A stretch of DNA of 64,000 nt, from assembly GCA_019745565.1 (NCBI GenBank), contig JAIESW010000024.1, positions 64,129 to 128,128 of the forward strand, read 5' to 3'. The notes under the pieces are model-generated. The model saw nothing but the letters and a program-made list of their open reading frames with translations. It was not told where the DNA came from and ran no database searches. The stretch comes from Burkholderiales bacterium. Lineage in GTDB: Bacteria; Pseudomonadota; Gammaproteobacteria; Burkholderiales; Ga0077523. Shown here in pieces: positions 44,195 to 52,554 of this stretch (its first letter is position 1; every line of letters starts with the position of its first letter). The translations under genes and the position numbers were made by a program.

Positions 44195-45451
44195 TCAGGT
44201 GCGGATCTGACCGTCGCCGAGGACGATGTACTTGAGCGAGGTCAACCCGTCCAGGCCCACCGGGCCGCGCGCGTGCAGCTTGTCGGTCGAGATGCCGATC
44301 TCGGCGCCGAGTCCGTACTCGAAGCCGTCAGCGAAGCGCGTCGATGCGTTCACCATGACCGAACTCGAGTCCACTTCGCGCAGAAAGCGCCGGGCGCGCG
44401 TGTAGTCCTCGGTGACGATGGCGTCGGTGTGCTGGGAACCGTAGACCGTGATGTGCTCGATGGCCGCATCGAGGTCGTCCACCACGCGCACCGCCAGGAT
44501 GGGGGCCAGGTACTCGGCGTACCAGTCTTCCTCGGTGGCGGGTTTCATGATGTCGACGATGGCGCGCGCGCGCTCGCAGCCGCGCAGCTCGACGCCCTTC
44601 TCGCGATAGATCTGCGCGAGCAGCGGCAGCGCACGGGACGCGATGGTCACGTGCACCAGCAGCGTCTCCATGGTGTTGCAGGTGCCGTAGCGCTGGGTCT
44701 TGGCGTTGTCGGCGATGCGGATCGCCTTGTCCAGGTCGGCGCGGTCGTCGATGTAGACGTGGCACACGCCGTCCAGGTGCTTGATCACCGGAATGCGCGA
44801 TTCGGCGCTGATGCGTTCGATCAGACCCTTCCCCCCGCGCGGCACGATCACATCGACGTAGTCGCGCATGGTGATGAGTTCGCCCACGGCGGCGCGATCG
44901 GTGGTCTCGATCACCTGGACCGCCGCTTCCGGCAACCCAGCCGCTTCGAGACCTTCGCGCACGCACGCGGCGATCGCCTGGTTGCAACGGATCGCCTCCG
45001 ACCCGCCGCGCAGGATCGCCGCATTGCCGGACTTGAGGCACAGGCCGGCCGCGTCCGCGGTCACGTTCGGGCGCGCTTCGTAGATGATGCCGATCACGCC
45101 CAGCGGCACGCGCATCCGGCCCACCTGGATGCCGCTCGGCCGGTAGGCCATGTCGGAGATCTCGCCGATCGGGTCAGGCAGCTGTGCGATCTCGCGCAGG
45201 CCCTGGGCCATGGAAGCGACCCCCTTCTCGGTGAGACCCAGCCGGTCGACGAGGGCGGGTTCGAGGCCCTTGCGCTTCGCTTCCGCGACATCCTCCGCGT
45301 TGGCCGCGAGCAGGCGCGCACGGTCGCGTTCGATCGCCGCCGCCATCGCTTCGAGTGCACCGTTCTTGGCGGCGGTGTCGGCACGCGCGAGCTCCCGCGA
45401 GGCCGCGCGAGCGGCCCGACCGACACCGTGCATGTAAGACTGAACGTCCAA
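44195..45451 (-). CDS. proA: Glutamate-5-semialdehyde dehydrogenase
   Basis: ProA of 418 residues, reducing gamma-glutamyl phosphate to glutamate semialdehyde in proline synthesis. Catalytic Cys lies in [13 protein letters not shown]; other motifs are [35 protein letters not shown] and [16 protein letters not shown] use TTG 45451 because the leader [20 protein letters not shown] fits the family N-terminus and a GAGGT lies upstream; ATG 45433 would trim it. It lies 31 bp after holA, as in many betaproteobacteria. Confidence 0.95.
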   Translation of the reverse strand: MDVQSYMHGVGRAARAASRELARADTAAKNGALEAMAAAIERDRARLLAANAEDVAEAKRKGLEPALVDRLGLTEKGVASMAQGLREIAQLPDPIGEISDMAYRPSGIQVGRMRVPLGVIGIIYEARPNVTADAAGLCLKSGNAAILRGGSEAIRCNQAIAACVREGLEAAGLPEAAVQVIETTDRAAVGELITMRDYVDVIVPRGGKGLIERISAESRIPVIKHLDGVCHVYIDDRADLDKAIRIADNAKTQRYGTCNTMETLLVHVTIASRALPLLAQIYREKGVELRGCERARAIVDIMKPATEEDWYAEYLAPILAVRVVDDLDAAIEHITVYGSQHTDAIVTEDYTRARRFLREVDSSSVMVNASTRFADGFEYGLGAEIGISTDKLHARGPVGLDGLTSLKYIVLGDGQIRT

Positions 45452-45482
45452 GGGTTTTACCTCAGGAACCGATGGACGAATT

Positions 45483-46502
45483 CTAGCGCGGTTCCGGCGC
45501 CGCCCCTGCGAGCGTCAGCCCGAGCGTCCGCAACTCGTCCCATACCGCGCCCGGGGCGACCCCTTTCGCGATGCGGTCGATGCGGGCGGCGTGCTCGAGC
45601 ATGGGTTCGAGCGCCTGGGTGTCGAGCCGGCGCAGCGCCTGCTGGATCGGTCCCTGGCGTTCGCCCCAGACCCGCGCGTCGCGCAGCGCCTGCTGCGAGG
45701 GCACCCCGCGCGCGGTGGCAGCGCGGATCGTGAGCAGCGCTCGCGCCTCTTCCGCCAGGGCCCACAGCACCAGCGGCGGTCCGGCGCCCTCGGCCTCCAG
45801 CCCATCCAGCATGCGCGCGAAATGACCGGCCTCCCCCTTCAGCACCGCCGGACCCAGGTCGAAGGCGTCGTAGCGCGCGACGTCGAGCACGGCACTCTTG
45901 ATGTCCGCAAGCTGGATGCGGCCGGGCGGAAACAGCAGTGCGAGTTTCTGCACCTCCTGGTGCGCCGCCATCAGATTGCCCTCGACGCGGGCCGCCAGGT
46001 ACTCGAGGGTGGGTTCGTCCACCTGATGGCCCTGGGCGCCCAGGCGTCCCGCGAGCCATTGCGGCAGCCGGTCCATGGTGACCTTCTGCGCATGCACAGC
46101 GACGCCGGCTGCCTCGAGAGCGGTGAACCACGCGCTCTTGCGCGCCCGACCGTCGAGCTTGCCGACCGTGATCAGCGTGAGCGTGTCGGGGGGAAGGTTC
46201 GCCGCATGGTTGGCCAGCGCTTCGGCCCCTTCCACCCCGGGGCCGCTGCCCGGGATGCGCACCTCGATCAGGCGTTGCGTCGCGAACAGCGAGAGGCTCG
46301 CCCCGCTCGCCTGGAGCCGGCGCCACTCGAATCCCGGCTCCGCGATCAGCACTTCGCGTTCCGAATAGCCTTTGTGGCGAGCCGCGCCGCGGATGCGGTC
46401 CGCGGCTTCCAGGGCGAGCAACGCCTCCTCGCCGTATACCAGGTACAACGGCGCCAGCTGCCGTTCGAGGTGCCGCGCGAGCTGTTCGGAGTCGAGGTTC
46501 AC
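45483..46502 (-). CDS. holA: DNA polymerase III delta subunit
   Basis: Clamp-loader delta subunit of 339 residues. It has [20 protein letters not shown] near the N-terminus, the [14 protein letters not shown] segment and the C-terminal delta fold ([23 protein letters not shown]). GTG start overlaps the ptsI stop (GTGA), coupling replication and PTS genes on one transcript. The more usual neighbours leuS and lptE are not seen upstream; PTS genes take that place. proA follows. Confidence 0.9.
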   Translation of the reverse strand: MNLDSEQLARHLERQLAPLYLVYGEEALLALEAADRIRGAARHKGYSEREVLIAEPGFEWRRLQASGASLSLFATQRLIEVRIPGSGPGVEGAEALANHAANLPPDTLTLITVGKLDGRARKSAWFTALEAAGVAVHAQKVTMDRLPQWLAGRLGAQGHQVDEPTLEYLAARVEGNLMAAHQEVQKLALLFPPGRIQLADIKSAVLDVARYDAFDLGPAVLKGEAGHFARMLDGLEAEGAGPPLVLWALAEEARALLTIRAATARGVPSQQALRDARVWGERQGPIQQALRRLDTQALEPMLEHAARIDRIAKGVAPGAVWDELRTLGLTLAGAAPEPR

Positions 46503-48226
46503 GCTTCGTTCAGCTTGCCGAGCAGCGCGTAGAGCTTCTCGGGTTCGTCGGTCCGCAGCATCCGGCGCGCGAAATTCGAGGTCTCCACCAGATCGGGCTT
46601 GAGCACGATCTGCTTCACCGACAGCAGGTTCGCCGGATGCATGGAGAACTGCCGCAACCCGAAGCCGAGCAGCAGCCGCGTGAGCGTCGTGTCGCCGGCC
46701 ATCTCGCCGCACACCGCCACCGGCCTGCCGGCCTTGGCGGCGCCCTGGATGATGCTCGCGACGAGATGCAGTACGGCGGGGTGCAGCGGATCGTAGAGGT
46801 GCGCCACTGCGTCGTCGGTGCGATCGATGGCGAGCGTGTACTGGATCAGGTCGTTGGTACCGATCGACAGGAAGTCCAGCTTGCGCGTGAAGATGCCGAG
46901 CGACAGGGCCGCGGCCGGGATCTCGATCATGCCGCCGATGGGCACCGCCGGGTCGTAGCGGATACCGTCCTGATCCAGGCTGCGCTTCGCCTCGTCGATC
47001 AGGTGCAGCGTCTGATTGAGCTCGTGCACGCCGGAGAGCATCGGCACCAGGATCTTCACCTTGCCGTAGGCCGACGCGCGCAGGATCGCGCGCAACTGCC
47101 CGAAGAACATCAGCGGTTCGGCGAGGCAGAGGCGGATGGCGCGCAGGCCCAGCGCCGGATTGGTGGACACGCGCTCGGTGTCGAGCAGCGCCTTGTCGGC
47201 GCCGAGATCGAAGGTGCGGATGGTGACCGGCAGGCCGTCCATCTCCTCGGCCACCCGGCGGTAGGCCTCGAACTGTTCGTCCTCGGTCGGCAGGTCGCGC
47301 CGGTTGAGATAGAGGAACTCGGTGCGGAACAGGCCGACGCCGGCGGCGCCGTTGTCCTTGGCCTGGGCGACGTCGTCGGGCAGTTCGATGTTGGCCTGCA
47401 GTTCGATGCGCGTGCCGTCGAGCGTCGCCGAGCGCGTGGTCTTCAGCCGGCGCAGCTTCTGCCGCTCGAGATCCCATTCCTCCTGGCGCAGGCGGTACTC
47501 CGCGAGCGTGGTTTCGTCGGGATTGACGATGACCACGCCATGGGAGCCGTCGACGATCAGCAGCTCATCCTCGCGCACCAGGCGCCGCGCGTGATGCAGC
47601 GCCACGATGGACGGGATGCCCAGGCTGCGCGCGACGATCGCGGTGTGCGACGTGGTGCCGCCCACGTCGGTGATGAAGCTCGCGAACTTGTGCTGCTTGA
47701 ACAGGATCACGTCCGCGGGCGACAGGTCGTGGGCCACCAGGATGCTGCCGTCCTCGGGTGTGGCGACCGTCGCCGCGCTGGTGGTGTCGAGCAGCAGCGC
47801 TGCCAGGACCCGCTCGACCACCTGGATCACGTCGGTCTTGCGGGCGCGCAGGTACGGATCGTCGATCTCGTCGAACTGCGCGAGCAGCGCGTCCATCTGC
47901 TGCTTGAGCGCCCATTCGGCATTGCAGCGCTGGCTCGCGATGAGGGTCTTCGGCGTTACGGCGAGCGTCTCATCGCCGAGGATCATCAGGTGGACGTTGA
48001 GGAAGGCCTCGAACTCCGGGGGTGCATTCTCCGGAATGTCGTTGGCGAGCTCGGACAGCTCGCGCCGGACCCGTGCCAGGGCCGTGTCGAAACGCGCCTG
48101 CTCCTGCGCGATGCGGTCCTCGGGAATCTCGAGGTGCGGCACCTCAAGCTGAGCGTGCGAAACGAGGTGCGCGCGCCCGATGGCGATGCCGCTGGAAACG
48201 CCCAGGCCGTGGAGGGTGAAGGACAT
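46499..48226 (-). CDS. ptsI: PTS enzyme I (phosphoenolpyruvate-protein phosphotransferase)
   Basis: Enzyme I of 575 residues that passes phosphate from PEP to HPr. The phosphorylated His lies in DVGGTTSHTAIVARSLGIP. PEP-site motifs are GVGLFRTEFLYL and the C-terminal MIEIPAAALSLG with FLSIGTNDLIQYTLA. Length is standard. No sugar-specific EIIB/EIIC genes are present, so this is likely a regulatory PTS. A 97-bp gap with an inverted repeat separates it from ptsH. Confidence 0.95.
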   Translation of the reverse strand: MSFTLHGLGVSSGIAIGRAHLVSHAQLEVPHLEIPEDRIAQEQARFDTALARVRRELSELANDIPENAPPEFEAFLNVHLMILGDETLAVTPKTLIASQRCNAEWALKQQMDALLAQFDEIDDPYLRARKTDVIQVVERVLAALLLDTTSAATVATPEDGSILVAHDLSPADVILFKQHKFASFITDVGGTTSHTAIVARSLGIPSIVALHHARRLVREDELLIVDGSHGVVIVNPDETTLAEYRLRQEEWDLERQKLRRLKTTRSATLDGTRIELQANIELPDDVAQAKDNGAAGVGLFRTEFLYLNRRDLPTEDEQFEAYRRVAEEMDGLPVTIRTFDLGADKALLDTERVSTNPALGLRAIRLCLAEPLMFFGQLRAILRASAYGKVKILVPMLSGVHELNQTLHLIDEAKRSLDQDGIRYDPAVPIGGMIEIPAAALSLGIFTRKLDFLSIGTNDLIQYTLAIDRTDDAVAHLYDPLHPAVLHLVASIIQGAAKAGRPVAVCGEMAGDTTLTRLLLGFGLRQFSMHPANLLSVKQIVLKPDLVETSNFARRMLRTDEPEKLYALLGKLNEA

Positions 48227-48227
48227 G

Positions 48228-48323
48228 CAGGGGTCAGGGGACGGGTAACAGGCGACAGTCTAGCCGGAGGGCCGGGCGATGCGTCGCGATTCTGTTGCCC
48301 GTTGCCTGAAGCCTGTCTCCTGA
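48228..48323. repeat. Intergenic inverted repeat, family D
   Basis: Left arm 48228-48259 (ending GGGTAACAGGCGACAG) and right arm 48290-48323 (starting CTGTTGCCCGTTGCCTG) are imperfectly complementary. Both are made of short GGTAACAGG/CGACAGG-like units. The 30-nt loop is GC-rich. It fills the ptsH-ptsI gap; only one copy was noticed in this window. Confidence 0.7.
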
Positions 48324-48593
48324 CTACTCGCTTTCCCCGAACTTCTCCGCGATCAGCTGCACCAGCGCCGCCATGGCGTCGTTCTCGTCGGTGCCGTCGG
48401 TCTCGATCTCGATCTTCGAGCCCTTCGCGGCCGCCAGCATCATCACACCCATGATGCTCTTCGCGTTCACGCGGCGGCCGTTGCGCGACAGCCAAACCTC
48501 GCACTGGTACTTGCCCGCGAGCTGCGTCAGCTTGGCCGAGGCGCGCGCGTGCAGTCCCAGCTTGTTGACGATATCAACTTCCCGTCGCTGCAT
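48324..48593 (-). CDS. ptsH: PTS phosphocarrier protein HPr
   Basis: HPr of 89 residues with the phosphorylatable His in KLGLHARASAKL. A Ser lies at the regulatory Ser46-equivalent position in VNAKSIMGVMML. It receives phosphate from EI and passes it to the adjacent EIIA-Man. The start overlaps the EIIA gene by 20 bp. An HPr kinase (hprK) that could use the Ser is not in the window. Confidence 0.95.
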   Translation of the reverse strand: MQRREVDIVNKLGLHARASAKLTQLAGKYQCEVWLSRNGRRVNAKSIMGVMMLAAAKGSKIEIETDGTDENDAMAALVQLIAEKFGESE

Positions 48594-48987
48594 TCTCGAT
48601 CGCCGGCGGCATGCGGAAAACCCCTTCGACGCCGCCCGACATGGCCTTGGCGACGACGGTCTTGAGCGGCTCGTTGCGGTAGGTCAGCGCCCGCACGAGC
48701 ATCGGGAGATTCACGCCCGCCACGCCCTCGACCCGGTTCGGGATGAGGAGCCGCGCGGCGATGTTGCCGGGGGTGGCGCCGTACACGTCGGTCAGCACGA
48801 GCACCCCGTTGCCGTGGTCGAGCTGCTTCACCAGGCGCAGGGCCTGGGGCAGGATCTGGGCCGGGTCGTCGTGCACCGTGACGCCGATCTGCATGAGCTG
48901 GGGCGGGCGGGTGCCCATGACGTGGCTCGCGCAGTGGATCAGGCTCTCGCCCAGAGTGCCGTGGGCGACGATGAGGATGCCGACCAT
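48574..48987 (-). CDS. PTS EIIA component, mannose family
   Basis: EIIA-Man-like protein of 137 residues with the active-site His in GILIVAHGTLGESL. The family stretch VLVLTDVYGATPGNIAARLL is present. It lacks accompanying EIIB, C or D genes. Such stand-alone EIIA proteins next to ptsH-ptsI in proteobacteria act as phosphorylation-state sensors rather than transporters. It overlaps ptsH and follows gshB by 32 bp. Confidence 0.9.
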   Translation of the reverse strand: MVGILIVAHGTLGESLIHCASHVMGTRPPQLMQIGVTVHDDPAQILPQALRLVKQLDHGNGVLVLTDVYGATPGNIAARLLIPNRVEGVAGVNLPMLVRALTYRNEPLKTVVAKAMSGGVEGVFRMPPAIENAATGS

Positions 48988-49019
48988 GTACCTAGAAGAA
49001 GAAGGGACGCGCGCGGATT

Positions 49020-49958
49020 CTACGCCCGGCGCTCGAGAGCATCCATCACCAGGGCAGGGGTATCGAACCCGGTCTGGTCCAGGATTTCCCGCATGCAGGT
49101 CGGGCTGGTGACGTTGACCTCGGTCAGGCAGTCGCCGATCACGTCCAGGCCGACGATCAGCAGCCCGTGGGCCTTCGCCACCGGTCCCACGCCCTCCGCG
49201 ATCTCCCGGTCGCGCGCCGACAGCGGCTGGGCGACGCCGGTGCCGCCGGCGGCGAGGTTGCCGCGGGTCTCGCCGGCCTTGGGGATGCGCGCCAGCGCGT
49301 AGGGCACAGGCACGCCGTCGATCAGCAGGATGCGCTTGTCGCCCCGGACGATGTCGGGAATGAAGCGCTGCGCCATGGCGGTGCGCCGGCCGTGCACGGT
49401 CAGCGTCTCGATGATCACGCCCACGTTCGGGTCGTCGGCCCGGATGCGGAAGACCGATGCGCCGCCCATGCCGTCCAGCGGCTTCAGGACGATGTCGCCG
49501 TGCTCCGCGAGGAAGGCGCGGATCGCATGCTCCTGCCGCGTCACCAGGGTCGGCGCGGTGAACTGCGGAAACCGGGCGATCGCGAGCTTCTCGTTGAAGT
49601 CGCGCAGGCTGCGCGGGCTGTTGAAGACGCGCGCACCGCGAGCTTCCGCGAGCTCCAGCAGATAGGTGCTGTAGAGGTATTCGGTGTCGAACGGCGGATC
49701 CTTGCGCATCAGCACGGCGCCGAACCGCGCGAGTTCACCCGTGGATTCGCCGACGGTGCGGTACCAGTCGTCCTCGCTGCCGGTGAGCTGCAGTTCGGTC
49801 GCGCGGGCGTGCACCGCGTTGCCGGTCCACACCAGGTCTTCCTGGAACAGTACGAACAGGCGATGCCCGCGCGCGGCAGCGGCGCGCATCATCGCGAACG
49901 ACGAATCCTTGTACGGCTTGATCGACTCGAGCGGATCGAGGACGAACGCGATGTCCAT
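49020..49958 (-). CDS. gshB: Glutathione synthetase
   Basis: ATP-grasp enzyme of 312 residues joining gamma-glutamylcysteine and glycine. Segments are DIAFVLDPLESIKPYKDSS at the start, MRKDPPFDTEYLYSTYLLE, the ATP-grasp loop VLKPLDGMGGASVFRI, and C-terminal GLDVIGDCLTEVNVTSPTC. ATG 49958 matches the family N-terminus. It lies downstream of gshA with a G/C-rich repeat in the 96-bp gap. Confidence 0.95.
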   Translation of the reverse strand: MDIAFVLDPLESIKPYKDSSFAMMRAAAARGHRLFVLFQEDLVWTGNAVHARATELQLTGSEDDWYRTVGESTGELARFGAVLMRKDPPFDTEYLYSTYLLELAEARGARVFNSPRSLRDFNEKLAIARFPQFTAPTLVTRQEHAIRAFLAEHGDIVLKPLDGMGGASVFRIRADDPNVGVIIETLTVHGRRTAMAQRFIPDIVRGDKRILLIDGVPVPYALARIPKAGETRGNLAAGGTGVAQPLSARDREIAEGVGPVAKAHGLLIVGLDVIGDCLTEVNVTSPTCMREILDQTGFDTPALVMDALERRA

Positions 49959-49979
49959 GCCGATGGGGACTGTCAGTGG

Positions 49980-50048
49980 CGCCGGGCCGCCCCAAGCCAC
50001 TGACGCGCCCCCATGGGGGGCAGCGACCGACGGGAGCGTGGGGGCCGT
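49980..50048. repeat. G/C-rich intergenic repeat, family C copy 2
   Basis: CGCCGGGCCGCCCCAAG (49980-49996) is the inverse complement of 33777-33793. It is followed by a GCCCCCATGGGGGGC palindrome (50007-50021 region). It sits between gshA and gshB on their shared transcript. Confidence 0.65.
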
Positions 50049-50054
50049 TTCACT

Positions 50055-51347
50055 TCAGGCCACCGCTTCGAGGGCCGGCTCGGTGCGTTCCAGTTCCAGC
50101 GATGCGGCGAGCAGCGCGAGCCGCGCGACCACGCCGTAGGAGTAGAAGCGGTTGGGCGGGGCATGCGGCGACACGTCGAAGTCGGGTTGCGAACAGTGCG
50201 TGTCGAATGCGAGCGGCACGAAGTGCATGCCCGGCGCGTTCAGGTTTTCGTCCGGACCGCGCTCGGTGTGCACGCGATAGAAACCGCCCACCACGAAGTG
50301 GTCGATCATGTAGACCACGGGTTCGGCCACCGCGTCGTTCACGTTCTCGAAGGTGGGAACGCCTTCCTGCACCATCACGTTCGAGACCTCCAGGCCTTCC
50401 TTCACCACCGCCATCTTGTTGCGCTGCTTGCGGTTCAGGCCCTTCACGTCGTCCGGGCTCTTCACCGACATGACGCCCATGCCGTAGGTGCCGGCATCGG
50501 CCTTCACGATCACGAACGGCTGCTGGGTGATGCCGTACTCGCGGTACTTCACCGCCGTGCGCTTCAGGATGTCGTCGACCCAGCCCGCCAGGCACTCCTC
50601 GCCGGTGCGTTCCTGGAAGTTGATCTCGCCGCAGACGCCGAAATAGGGGTCGATCAGCCAGGGATCGATGCCGATCAGGTCGGCGAACTCCTTCGCCACC
50701 TCGTTGTAGGCAGCGAAATGGTTCGACTTGAGGCGCGTCGACCAGCCCGCGTGCAGCGGCGGAATGATCGGCTGATCGATGCCTTCGAGGACCTTGGGAA
50801 TGCCCGCCGACAGGTCGTTGTTGAGCAGGATGGTGCACGGATCGAAATCCGCCAGTCCCACGCGGCGGCCGGAGCGCACGATCGGCTCCAGCAGCAGCTT
50901 GCGACCGTCGGGCAACGCGAGTTCCGTGGGCGTCGTGATCTCGGGAATGAGCGTGCCGACGCGCACCTTCATGCCGGCCTGGCGCAGGATCGACTGCAGC
51001 GTCGCCACGTTCTGCAGATAGAACGTGTTGCGCGTGTGGTTCTCGGGCACCAATAGGACGCCGCGCGCGTCCGGACAGATCTTCTCCACGGCGACCATGA
51101 TGGCCTGCACGCACAACGGCATGAATTCCGGGGCGAGATTGTTGAAGCCGCCGGGGAAGAGGTTGGTGTCGACCGGCGCCAGCTTGAAGCCGGCGTTGCG
51201 CAGGTCCACGGAAGCGTAGAACGGCGCCGCATGCTCGAGCCATTGACCACGCAGCCAGTGTTCGATGGCGGGCTGGGCGTCGAGGATCTGGCGCTCGAGT
51301 TCGAGCAGCGGTCCGGTGAGGGCGGTGACGAGATTTGGAACGGTCAT
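50055..51347 (-). CDS. gshA: Glutamate-cysteine ligase, proteobacterial (A. ferrooxidans) type
   Basis: The 430-residue enzyme matches the TIGR02049-type gamma-glutamylcysteine ligase rather than E. coli GshA. Segments are VDLRNAGFKLAPVDTNLFPG, LLVPENHTRNTFYLQNV, FVIVKADAGTYGMGVM and a C-terminal NRFYSYGVVARLALLAAS. It makes gamma-glutamylcysteine, the first step of glutathione synthesis. On the minus strand a TATACT element (complement of 51393-51398), about 46 bp upstream of the start, is a likely -10 box. Confidence 0.95.
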   Translation of the reverse strand: MTVPNLVTALTGPLLELERQILDAQPAIEHWLRGQWLEHAAPFYASVDLRNAGFKLAPVDTNLFPGGFNNLAPEFMPLCVQAIMVAVEKICPDARGVLLVPENHTRNTFYLQNVATLQSILRQAGMKVRVGTLIPEITTPTELALPDGRKLLLEPIVRSGRRVGLADFDPCTILLNNDLSAGIPKVLEGIDQPIIPPLHAGWSTRLKSNHFAAYNEVAKEFADLIGIDPWLIDPYFGVCGEINFQERTGEECLAGWVDDILKRTAVKYREYGITQQPFVIVKADAGTYGMGVMSVKSPDDVKGLNRKQRNKMAVVKEGLEVSNVMVQEGVPTFENVNDAVAEPVVYMIDHFVVGGFYRVHTERGPDENLNAPGMHFVPLAFDTHCSQPDFDVSPHAPPNRFYSYGVVARLALLAASLELERTEPALEAVA

Positions 51348-51461
51348 GAATGCGATGCGGGCGACGTGCTGCCGGGTCGATCAGGTCGGCGGAGTATAGC
51401 CCACGGGTTTTTTCGACAACCCCGATCGCTGCGTGGTTTGCGGTCGCAGCATGGATCGCGC

Positions 51462-51491
51462 TTGACAGTCCAAAACGGCGGGGAGTACAAA
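51462..51491 (+). promoter_or_regulatory. Promoter candidate for the permease/NMG cluster
   Basis: A consensus -35 TTGACA (51462-51467) is followed after 18 bp by TACAAA (51486-51491). It lies in the 261-bp divergent gap between gshA and the first small membrane protein gene, about 117 bp upstream of that ATG. It could drive the whole plus-strand run. Confidence 0.5.
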
Positions 51492-51608
51492 GCCACTCGC
51501 ACGAAACAAAGGTTCGCCGCAGTTATCAGCGTGCCGCGGGGTTGAATTTCCGCGCGAATGGCGGATCGACCTATAACGAGATCCAAGCTCAAGTCACGGG
51601 AGGAGTCG

Positions 51609-51893
51609 ATGGCGGAGTCACTCGCCTCACGCATCGACCGCATGTTCGCACGCGACCGGTTCATGGCGCTGCTGTTCGTCGCCATGCTCTGGCTGTGCAC
51701 GGGCTTCGTCTACTTCGCGGTGGACTCGCTCGTCTCGAACGGCGGCATACGCCTGGCGCTCGCGATCGCGGCGCTGTTTCTCCTCGCGTTCAACACCGCT
51801 TCGATCCTCGCGATGATCCGTCACTACCGCGAGGACAAGGAACACATCTACGGTCTGGACATCCGTCACCTGGACGAGAACCGCGCCAGATAG
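51609..51893 (+). CDS. Small two-TM membrane protein (94 aa)
   Basis: A 94-residue protein of unrecognised family. Two hydrophobic helices (ALLFVAMLWLCTGFVYFAV and IRLALAIAALFLLAFNTASI) are joined by a short loop. Both ends are charged (RIDRMFARDRF in front; HYREDKEHIYGLDIRHLDEN behind). ATG 51609 follows a good GGGAGGAG. It is the first of three tiny membrane proteins before an APC permease. No named function. Confidence 0.75.
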   Translation: MAESLASRIDRMFARDRFMALLFVAMLWLCTGFVYFAVDSLVSNGGIRLALAIAALFLLAFNTASILAMIRHYREDKEHIYGLDIRHLDENRAR

Positions 51894-51972
51894 CGCGGCA
51901 GTCGGGTGATGGTGGCGTGCGTCGCCGCGGCGGTGCGCGTCGATCGGTTGTCGGTAGCCACGGGAGAACGAC

Positions 51973-52377
51973 ATGGCGCAGCACTACGAGCCCCCGAAGC
52001 AGGCGGGCGTGGGTCAGTTCATCGACAGCATCGTGCTGATGGTGCTGGTGTTCATCTGCTTGCTGGCGCCGGTGTATCTCAAGGCGGACCACAGCGCGGC
52101 ACCGCCTCCGGAGGTGCAGGCGGAAGCCGCCAAGGCTGCCGCGACCTGGCAATCCCTCGGTCAGACGCCGGCGCAGGCGCAGCAGTGGGAGAAGTTGGGC
52201 TACACGCCCGAGACCGCGCAGCCCATCGTCGAGAACCGGTTCGACTACACCGTCGATCCGACCGCGCTGATCGTCACGATCGCCGTGATCGTGGGCTACT
52301 TCGTCTTCGTGTTCCGCATCTCCGATCGCGAGTATCGCGAAGTGGTGCGCGAGCGGTTCGGCAACGGCGGCAACTGA
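51973..52377 (+). CDS. Small two-TM membrane protein (134 aa)
   Basis: A 134-residue protein with an N-terminal helix (FIDSIVLMVLVFICLLAPVY) and a C-terminal helix (ALIVTIAVIVGYFVFVFRIS). A roughly 55-residue, Ala- and Gln-rich soluble loop lies between them (about 45-95, TWQSLGQTPAQAQQWEKLGY). The second helix is followed by a charged tail REYREVVRERFGNG. Unrecognised. It starts 79 bp after the previous gene and ends 12 bp before the 46-residue protein gene, so these are very likely co-transcribed. Confidence 0.75.
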   Translation: MAQHYEPPKQAGVGQFIDSIVLMVLVFICLLAPVYLKADHSAAPPPEVQAEAAKAAATWQSLGQTPAQAQQWEKLGYTPETAQPIVENRFDYTVDPTALIVTIAVIVGYFVFVFRISDREYREVVRERFGNGGN

Positions 52378-52389
52378 GGGAAACGCTCC

Positions 52390-52530
52390 ATGGACCTGTG
52401 GGATCTGCTGAGCTATGCCGCATGGGCCGTCTCGGTCCTGCTCTTCCTCTGGATGCTGATCGACGCCTGGGGCGTGGGGCGGAAGTTCCAGGAGGATTTC
52501 CTGCTGTCCTCGCGCGAAGGCGAGGAATGA
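52390..52530 (+). CDS. Very small single-TM protein (46 aa)
   Basis: A 46-residue gene starting at ATG 52390 behind GAGGGAAA. It has one hydrophobic helix (LLSYAAWAVSVLLFLWMLID) and an acidic/basic tail ending SSREGEE. It fits snugly between the 134-residue protein gene (12 bp before) and the permease (24 bp after), which supports it as real. I infer a possible small subunit or regulator of the permease, by analogy with small proteins of other transporters. Confidence 0.75.
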   Translation: MDLWDLLSYAAWAVSVLLFLWMLIDAWGVGRKFQEDFLLSSREGEE

Positions 52531-52554
52531 CGTGGCGGTCTCGGGGAGGCATCG

